Shown one piece after another: positions 9,401 through 14,190 of a DNA stretch of 14,190 nt. The stretch is taken from assembly GCA_028565635.1 (NCBI GenBank), contig JAOXYB010033752.1, positions 1 through 14,190 of the forward strand, read 5' to 3'. Source of the stretch: Phoronis ovalis (Eukaryota > Phoronida > Phoronidae). Under the pieces are notes generated by a model. The model did not search any database and had not been told where the DNA came from. It saw only the letters and a program-made list of their open reading frames with translations. The position numbers and the translations under genes were made by a program. Numbering within the stretch: the first letter of the stretch is position 1; each line of letters begins with the position of its first letter.

Positions 9401-11653
9401 TCAATGACAGCAAGTATTTTATTTAATATTCTACATGAAACAGAGATAAAACTGTCGACTGTTCAACTTTTTATTCCGCAGTCAAATGAAAACGAAGATT
9501 ACATTATTGACCTTTGACTTGTGGGTATACTTGCCGCATGAGTTCAACATTTTATTTATTAATCAAAATAATTAATCATTTTGTTGTGAAATGTTATACA
9601 ATGTTTATATGTTTTAGTGTGAATTACTAGAAGAATATTAACATAGGATTTTATTTCAACCGTGGATGTTTTAAGTAGGTTTTGCTGCTGCACAGGCTAT
9701 AGTACATTTTTATCCTGTAAATTTACTGTAGTATTACAGTTTTTGAGCGTGTGAGGCAGTTTTATGATCCAGCTTAAAAACATCATTTCTAAAACAATTT
9801 TTTAGCCGTTTGTAACAGGAATAATTATTAACTAAGTTTCTGTACCCCCTTAAGCTGCGGATATTAATACTTTTTCGAGATGAATTACAATGTTATAAGA
9901 TTATTTCAACTGCCCATGGTTTTTATAAGGTTGTGCTACGGTGCATGGCGTTTTCATACAGAATCTGCGTACACATTTGTCCTGCATCCATATTTCTAAA
10001 TGAAGAGTTAATAAATGCCTTGGTGGTTGGGGGTATAAGATACTTGTACAAATCATACCACAAGGTAGATTTCAAGCTTTAAAGCAAAGTGCACATTTTA
10101 GCACTATTTTCTGCTTTAAATTGTGAATTCTGTCAGCACTCACCATAGAAAAAAGTTCATTTTCTCTTTGTTTTTTAGCATCAATTTCCTTTTTGAGACG
10201 CTGAAATTGAATGTAAACCAATATTAAAACTGAAAAAATTATTGATTAGAGACGTAATATTACCTGGTTTCATTTATTGAACCTGGGGCTATTATAGTCC
10301 CAGATTGAACACACATTTTGTTATTGAATACATCTTTGATTATTGAATACTATTTCATTATTAAATATACTTTCATTTTTATATATAGTTGCACATTTCA
10401 TTATATTGAATACATGCACATTTGTAATCAAATTAGTTTGCTAAATTGGACACTTTCTTGATTAGAAACTGCCAAAATTGAGGATGACAAATTATTTCGT
10501 ATTGAACTTAGGGTATTTTAAATAGTATAACTGGCGCAATATCTTGATATCAGATGCAATACAGGAAACGTTTCAAAGACTTTTTTTAAAGGCTTTCACC
10601 TCAATGAGTTGTTTTATGTTGCAGTTTGGATCCTTAACTGTGAGAATGTCACTAAATGTAGCACTGGTTACTTATGGGCTTCCGCATTTGGTGGAAAATA
10701 CATTAAAATTTGAAAGGGATTTATTATTTATAAACACTACCTCTAATGCTCTGTTTCTTTCTGCTTCTATCCTTTCTCGTTCCTCCTCATGTTGATTCAG
10801 AATAGTCGTCATTTCAGCTACTTCAGCAATGTTATGCTCAAATATTTTTCTAGTAACTTCCGCAGGATCACTGCAAGGATGCATGACAACTTGGCCAAGT
10901 TGATACTGAAAAGCAACATGTTTATTATAATTAAGAATTATCATACCACAGTATTTATGAAAAGATATATATATATATATAACACAAAATCTCTGAGCCA
11001 ATATTAAATAAAGGCAAGCAATGCTTAACTTTCAAATAAAAACACATGTTTGATGTAAAAAATCATGTTTTCTGCACAAAAACACACATAATTAAGAATT
11101 CCTTACCAGAAATCATTTTTCACAACCTGCCACTTATAGAAAACTGCAGATAAAATGCAAACAGTGTAAAGACACTTTTAAGTGATATTAAAATATCACT
11201 TGTCATGCAGAGCACTGCATGGTATACATGTCCACAAGGTTTCTCAATTATTTTTATAGGTATTCTGTCACTTTTGTTGACATATGAATTCATCAGTGTA
11301 TCTGAGTAAAGTCCTTTTTTGGCCATGTGTTTGTGAAGTGTACCCAGAATTAATACCATGCTCAAATAGAAGCAAGAATTGAAGATGAATTACATACCTT
11401 TACATCAAGAATTACATACCTTTACATCAAGAATTACATACCTTAAATGAAGCAAAAACTGAAGATGAATTACATACCTTTACATCTTCATCCATACACT
11501 GCTTCCAAATCAAAACAAGTGTGCCGCCATTTTTATCTTTAATCTGATAGACATACTTTTTCTCTGCGCTTTCTCCCTTTACGAAAGGTTTAATTAGCTC
11601 TTCATATGAATGCCTTGATGATCCTTTTGCATTGTGAAGTTCATTCTCTTGTA
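6301..11653 (-). CDS. XRCC4: XRCC4, non-homologous end-joining scaffold (5' partial, ten exons)
   Basis: The exons, 5' to 3', are 11653-11478, 10905-10741, 10200-10144, 9054-8979, 8731-8672, 8130-8086, 7775-7672, 7561-7437, 7028-6951 and 6403-6301. All junctions keep frame and give 328 complete codons plus TGA. XRCC4 forms a dimer with a globular head and a long coiled-coil stalk that clamps the BRCT repeats of DNA ligase IV, and it pairs with XLF at broken DNA ends in the nucleus. Visible matches to vertebrate XRCC4 are: YQLG..DPAEV at the head-stalk border (human FRLG..NPAEV); VLNEKK in the ligase-binding helix; an acidic YEDETDES block (human YDESTDEE); a basic LRRRQ patch; and the terminal DDLFGDF (human EDLFDEI). 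The first 50 or so residues of the head are missing. PAXX and XLF fit less well, since neither has this stalk plus acidic tail. Confidence 0.93.
6951..7028 (-). CDS. XRCC4: XRCC4 exon, basic tail segment
   Basis: The acceptor is CTTTTTTCAG and the donor GTGAGT, phase 2 at both ends. Joined to the previous exon it reads VLRRRQPGGNKK, matching the place of the human APSRKRRQR nuclear localisation patch. Confidence 0.87.
7437..7561 (-). CDS. XRCC4: XRCC4 exon, disordered tail
   Basis: The acceptor is CATTTTCAG and the donor GTTTGT; it enters in phase 0 and leaves in phase 2. It is rich in Ser, Lys and Asp with DDDSPQTS, a possible SQ/TP phosphorylation region. The preceding intron is only 110 bp. 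Confidence 0.87.
7672..7775 (-). CDS. XRCC4: XRCC4 exon with the acidic CK2/FHA-docking block
   Basis: The acceptor is CCATTTCAG and the donor GTAAGG; it enters in phase 1 and leaves in phase 0. ITYEDETDESHEESENTDD lines up with human YDESTDEESENQTD. The human threonine here (T233) is phosphorylated by CK2 and bound by the FHA domains of PNKP, aprataxin and APLF. The T-D-E core is kept. Confidence 0.92.
8086..8130 (-). CDS. XRCC4: XRCC4 exon with a basic PPKRKVK patch
   Basis: A 45 bp micro-exon, phase 1 at both ends, acceptor TATTTTTTAG, donor GTATTT. It encodes GNSAPPKRKVK, which fits a monopartite nuclear localisation signal. Being symmetric, it could be included or skipped without a frameshift. 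Confidence 0.82.
8672..8731 (-). CDS. XRCC4: XRCC4 exon, end of stalk
   Basis: The acceptor is CATTTTTCAG and the donor GTATGT, phase 1 at both ends. The residues change from helical (LSHLQDGL) to Ser/Asn/Lys-rich, marking the exit from the coiled coil into the disordered tail. At 60 bp it can be skipped in frame. Confidence 0.85.
8979..9054 (-). CDS. XRCC4: XRCC4 exon, DNA ligase IV binding helix
   Basis: The acceptor is GGATTTTTTCAG and the donor GTAAGT; it enters in phase 0 and leaves in phase 1. FTEVLNEKKQK matches human FILVLNEKKTK, the stalk part that packs against the ligase IV inter-BRCT linker. This is the strongest single match to the family. Confidence 0.93.
9055..10143 (-). other. 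Longest XRCC4 intron (about 1.1 kb)
   Basis: No exon is seen. It holds a weak, degenerate direct repeat: TTATTTCAAC followed by similar sequence with GCAC/GCAT and GGTT landmarks near 9652-9715 and near 9902-9965. No open frame of note; the repeat may be an old duplicated fragment. Confidence 0.5.
10144..10200 (-). CDS. XRCC4: XRCC4 exon, coiled-coil stalk
   Basis: The acceptor is CAATTTCAG and the donor GTGAGT, phase 0 at both ends, 19 codons. The sequence is Lys/Glu-rich helix (LKKEIDAKKQRENEL) and continues the stalk. Confidence 0.88.
10741..10905 (-). CDS. XRCC4: XRCC4 exon, head-stalk junction and start of coiled coil
   Basis: The acceptor is TTGCTTTTCAG and the donor GTAGTG, phase 0 at both ends, 55 codons. 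It begins YQLGQVV, contains DPAEVTRKIFEHNI, and turns into a heptad-like charged helix (EEERERIEAERNRALE). Confidence 0.92.
10965..10981. repeat. AT dinucleotide microsatellite
   Basis: Eight AT repeats lie in the XRCC4 intron 10906-11477, about 60 bp upstream (in gene sense) of an acceptor. Confidence 0.85.
11180..11201. repeat. Short perfect hairpin in XRCC4 intron
   Basis: AAGTGATATT and AATATCACTT are exact reverse complements separated by two bases. No function is evident. Confidence 0.7.
11372..11486 (-). repeat. Tandem array of splice-donor copies
   Basis: The motif GAATTACATACCTT (minus strand AAGGTATGTAATTC) starts at 11387, 11409, 11431 and 11467. The first three are spaced exactly 22 bp apart. 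A longer match, GAAGATGAATTACATACC plus flanks, links 11372-11406 with 11452-11486, an 80 bp duplication. Each copy holds AAG|GTATGT, the donor that ends the XRCC4 head exon; the GT positions on the minus strand begin at 11477, 11441, 11419 and 11397. Confidence 0.85.
11478..11653 (-). CDS. XRCC4: XRCC4 exon, second part of the head domain
   Basis: The acceptor is ATTTTTGTTTTAG and the donor AAG|GTATGT; it enters in phase 1 and leaves in phase 0. It encodes 58 residues, SYEELIKPF through YVYQI and LVLIWK to DEDVK. These align with the human head strands around VYTFNF and CYFFFEKNLKDVS. The donor belongs to a tandem array of four near-identical donor copies. Confidence 0.88.
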
Positions 11654-12249
11654 CTAAAACAAAAATTACAATATAACTGAACAATTAGAAATGTCAGTAA
11701 TTTTATACAGCCATAACTTATTTACGAGCCAACAGCAATGTGCATGTTAACAGAGTGGACCACAAGATCCAACCTCTATTGCAGAACCAATAAACTGTAA
11801 GCTGTTCACATCCCATCACATCAAATTCTGATGTAGCAAGGTATAAAGAGCCAATCAGCTGATCTGCACATTTTGGCTAAGTGATTTGTCAACATAGTTT
11901 ATATGAGGTGCTGTATTAATAAATTATGGTCTCCTTGGGAACAGGCCTGGAAACAGATAAAATTATCCCTTCAACAGCCTTCACATTTTAAAGAATTCCT
12001 AATTTACTATGTGTCAATCATAGGGTTTTCCATATTAAATACTCCACTGGACAATGTTTCATCATAGAATAGAAAATATAAATGACATACCCTGTCAAAG
12101 GTATTTAAGCAGCATAAGAATATGTTACATGCATATAAGCGCACTATCATGAGCACTATCATAATTTACCTGGTTCACTAGCCAAGAGCAAACATCAAAA
12201 ATTCAGGTAGCCTATAATAGGGTCTTGTAGAAATGAGTGCCAGCTAGAA
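11654..12249. other. Non-coding stretch upstream of the first visible XRCC4 exon
   Basis: The exon ending at 11653 enters in phase 1, so this should be intron. I searched the minus strand for the missing start of the head domain. The best donor, GTAAAT after AACCAG near 12170, has an in-frame stop close upstream in the required phase, and nothing resembling the XRCC4 N terminus is seen. Confidence 0.5.
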
Positions 12250-12459
12250 CTCCACGGCCCACTCATGGTTGACTACAGGCATGTGCTGCCGAACCCAATG
12301 TAAAATGTTGGAAATATAAGGTTAGCAATCCAAAATTTAAAAATATAATATGAGTAGCAATCCACTTTTATGCAAACTTTTTGATACAAATTGTGGGTAT
12401 ATAAAACTCTATACTAGATACAAACTAAATTCCAAAATCTATAAGATGTGGGTAGCAAA

Positions 12460-12809
12460 CTTGGGGGGTACTCAGGGTTCCGTCTATATAGAGAAGTGCT
12501 GCTTGAGTGGATCCGGGTTTTTTTACCAAATTACCAGAGACAATCCGGTTTTTGACCAAATTAGCAAAGAGGATCCAGTTTTTGACCGAATTAGCAGAGT
12601 GGATCCGTTTTTTTTTTATTATAAATAAGCTGAGTTAATCTTTTATTTGACTAAAATAAACCGGTTTTCCAAGACACGTAAAATTAGCAATCAGGTTTTT
12701 TAGCAAAAAAAGTTAAGCAAACCGTCTTTTTTGCATAGAAAATAGTTGAGAAGATTTTTAAGCCTAGTCTGCACATCCTACCAAAAGTTTTGTGAATTAC
12801 CCCTCCCCT
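12460..12809. mobile_element. Nested insertion in the left arm, flanked by a 10 bp duplication
   Basis: GGGTAGCAAA occurs on both sides, at 12450-12459 and 12810-12819. The right arm has the matching site only once (GGATTGCTACCC near 13925), which is the empty site. The insert is 350 bp, starts TTGGGGGGTACTCAGGG and ends ACCCCTCCCCT, giving short imperfect inverted ends. Inside, TATATAGAG and GTGCTGC recall the subterminal TGTGCCGC of the host element. No coding content. Confidence 0.75.
12508..12610. repeat. Tandem 30 bp units inside the left nested insertion
   Basis: Units at 12508-12539, 12540-12569 and 12570-12599, with a fourth starting at 12600, each read roughly GGATCC-GTTTTTGACC-AAATTAGCAGAG. 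Weaker units may continue to about 12740. Confidence 0.8.
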
Positions 12810-13427
12810 GGGTAGCAAATCAAATTTTTGAATTTCTGAACAGTAGCAATCCAAAAAAAACAACAGTAAAACATATTCAATCCGAAGCCAAAATTTTCAA
12901 ACAGGCTAGCACCCTTACCTAAAAATAATTATTTACTTTAATTTCTCCTCCCCCGAGCTATAGTCCCGATTTTGTGTCGTGCTACACCTCAGACAACTTC
13001 TGGTGGGTGAAGCTTGCTGAACATTACAAATCCTTGTATAACAAATCACAGTGAAAGTGACCAACTGTCCGAATAATCCTTACTATATGAGTTAAAATAT
13101 AATAATTTATTATATTCCTGCCTATTAAACTTCAACACTGACCAGTTCAATCATCATTTGGAACTACCACACTGGCTAAAATACTAGCAGCATATTTCCT
13201 CCACGAGTTCGTCCTCCACCATGACCTTAAGGTAGTGTTTAGTGCAGGAGTTGCAAATGGTGATTGAAGTAGTCAAAGTTGAAGTTCCATTGACACACAG
13301 TATCAGGGGTATAATATCATAAGGTAAGCATTTTTACATACTTTTTGGATAGTTGATCACTTTCACTGTGATTTGCTATACAAAGATTCCTGTCATTCCG
13401 CAAGCCTTACCCATAGAAGTTGTTTGA

Positions 13428-13759
13428 GATCCCGGGGAGGGGCAGTCAATATGAAAGTGGGTACGCATGTTCCAACAAAATGTCGCGTGAAAGGGTATAT
13501 TTTTCGAACCGCCGGCGCGTAATGCGCTTAAGGTCTTTTTTTTGGCTAAAATCACGAAAAGGGGTGGGTTTTTCGAGATGTGACACTTCGTTAGGGGTGT
13601 TTTTTTTCCAAAGTCACTTCCTTAACAGGGTATTTTTTCAAAAAACTCACTTCCTTAGGGGTGTATTTTTGCAGAATTTCACTTTGTTAGGGGCTTTTTT
13701 GAAAAGCCATGTTGGAACATGGGTACCCACTTTCATATTGACTGTCCCCCCCGCGGATC
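13428..13759. mobile_element. Nested MITE-like insertion in the right arm with 50 bp inverted ends
   Basis: Positions 13428-13477 and the reverse complement of 13710-13759 share CAGTCAATATGAAAGTGGGT, then AC-CATGTTCCAACA, with few mismatches, and both open with GATCC. TGA (or TGAGA, depending on how the ends are drawn) flanks both sides. Removing the insert joins GTTGTTTGA to GACGTAGAGCG. This matches the uninterrupted left arm (reverse complement GTTGTCTGAGGTGTAGCACG, from 12985-13004). About 330 bp, no coding content. Confidence 0.85.
13585..13708. repeat. Tandem units of about 32 bp inside the right nested insertion
   Basis: Units begin at 13585, 13616, 13649 and 13681, each starting ACTTC/ACTTTG, then TTAGGGGTGT and a T-rich run. 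Lengths are 31, 33, 32 and about 28 bp. A partial unit may precede them near 13560. Confidence 0.8.
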
Positions 13760-14190
13760 TGAGACGTAGAGCGCCCGGGGATACGCATTTACCCCCCGGG
13801 GGGGGTACTCAGGTTATTTTTTGGTGGGGTTGTGCAGCCGAGTTGAACATTTTGGATTTGAATTGTATACTTAATTTTTACTGTATTTTTTTGGATTGCT
13901 ACCGTAATGATATTCAAAAATTTGGATTGCTACCCACTGCTTACAGCAAATAATTTGGATTAATTTCAGGTTTGTATCCATAATTTCATAACTAAATTTT
14001 GGAATTTAGTTTGTATCAGTCAGTTTGCGTAAAAATGGATTGCTATACTCAAATATTTTAAAGTTTTGGATTGCTACCCTTATATTTCACAAAATTTGGA
14101 TTACTAGGTCTAGTACTACCCTAAAATTTCAAAAAATTTGGATTGGGTTTGCTACCACAAGCTAAAATTTTGGATTGGGTTCCGCAGCAC

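Larger units (their letters stand above)
12250..13205 (+). repeat. Left arm of the foldback element
   Basis: It is about 955 bp, or 605 bp once the 350 bp insertion at 12460-12809 is set aside. It carries several copies of AGCAATCCA, the reverse complement of the TGGATTGCT motif in the right arm. The outer boundary is blurred; similarity to the terminus at 1-80 fades around CCCACTCATGG (12259). Confidence 0.75.
12250..14190. mobile_element. Large foldback (palindromic) repeat element, right end cut by the window
   Basis: The sequence from about 12250 to 13205 is the reverse complement of about 13210 to the window end, apart from one insertion in each arm. Paired landmarks, outside to inside, are: GTGCTGCCGAACCCAA (12283) with TTGGGTTCCGCAGCAC (14175); ACAAACTAAATTCCAAAATC (12420) with TTTTGGAATTTAGTTTGT near 13998; CAGTAGCAATCC (12841) with GGATTGCTACCG (13893); ATCACAGTGAAAGTGACC (13046) with GATCACTTTCACTGTGAT (13355); CAATCATCATTTG (13148) with CAAATGGTGATTG (13254). 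The arms meet near 13207 with almost no loop. No transposase is visible, so it would be non-autonomous. Arms differ at many bases, so it is not a recent assembly artefact. Confidence 0.82.
13210..14190 (-). repeat. Right arm of the foldback element
   Basis: It is about 980 bp, or 650 bp without the insertion at 13428-13759, and its outermost 40 bp or so should lie beyond the window, judged from the copy at 1-80. Degenerate units ending TTTGGATTGCTACC recur near 13889, 13920, 14033 and 14066. Relative to the left arm it has about 100 bp extra near 14095-14170, one or more added units. Confidence 0.75.

Noticed and set aside
9652-9965. Two similar stretches in the long XRCC4 intron, possible duplicated exon or RNA gene
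   Set aside because: Similarity is weak, there is no open frame, and no cloverleaf or other RNA fold was evident; noted only as a degenerate repeat.
11120-11365. Minus-strand open frame containing CGHVYHAVLC, which recalls a zinc-binding pattern
   Set aside because: It lies in an XRCC4 intron, has only part of any Cys/His pattern, and no matching splice sites or neighbouring exons.
12166-12240. Possible XRCC4 first exon on the minus strand before GTAAAT
   Set aside because: In the required phase only about nine codons are open before a TGA, with no acceptor or start that fits and no resemblance to the XRCC4 N terminus.
12508-12610. Regular 30 bp repeats that could suggest a CRISPR array
   Set aside because: The units are contiguous and degenerate with no unique spacers, in a eukaryotic intron-rich setting.
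12350-12628. Open frame with a repeated DPVFD-like peptide
   Set aside because: The repeated peptide is only the translation of the 30 bp tandem units of the left insertion; it starts in the arm and crosses the target-site duplication.
13420-13953. Longest open frame in the window (177 codons, plus strand)
   Set aside because: It runs through the nested insertion's tandem T-rich units and then into the palindrome arm. The translation is Phe/Arg/Gly-rich low complexity caused by the repeats, and its frame follows no element boundary.

Overview
This is animal nuclear DNA. Both genes are split into many short exons (45 to 186 bp) with GT-AG borders. The introns are AT-rich and mostly 0.25 to 0.6 kb. 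The interspersed repeats look like non-autonomous DNA transposons. One gene is a clear XRCC4. The other resembles a family of LolA-like membrane proteins that I remember mainly from marine invertebrates. I would call the source a marine invertebrate (cnidarian, hemichordate, echinoderm, mollusc or similar), but the sequence alone does not place it more closely.

Layout. Positions 1-80 are one end of an interspersed repeat. From 905 to 5318, plus strand, lie the last ten exons of a type I membrane protein. It has a LolA-like/SEA-like ectodomain, a Ser/Thr-rich stalk, one transmembrane helix and a short tail; its 5' exons and signal peptide lie left of the window or were not found. From 5319 to 6300 is a tail-to-tail intergenic region with candidate poly(A) signals for both genes and a tandem duplication of about 138 bp. 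From 6301 to 11653, minus strand, lie the last ten exons of XRCC4, the scaffold of DNA ligase IV in non-homologous end joining. All ten join with consistent phases into 328 codons plus a stop. The exons for about the first 50 residues are not visible between 11654 and 14190 and probably lie to the right. From about 12250 to the window end is a large, nearly loop-free palindrome (foldback repeat) centred near 13.2 kb. Each arm has been broken by a different small insertion, at 12460-12809 and 13428-13759. The unbroken arm in each case shows what the empty site looked like.

The two genes do not appear to share a pathway; they are simply convergent neighbours. The points most worth a second look are: the giant palindrome with its two datable nested insertions; the same repeat terminus at both window ends; a tandem array of splice donors behind an XRCC4 exon; a probable GC-AG intron in the membrane-protein gene; and conservation of the acidic threonine motif that in human XRCC4 is the CK2-phosphorylated docking site for end-processing enzymes.
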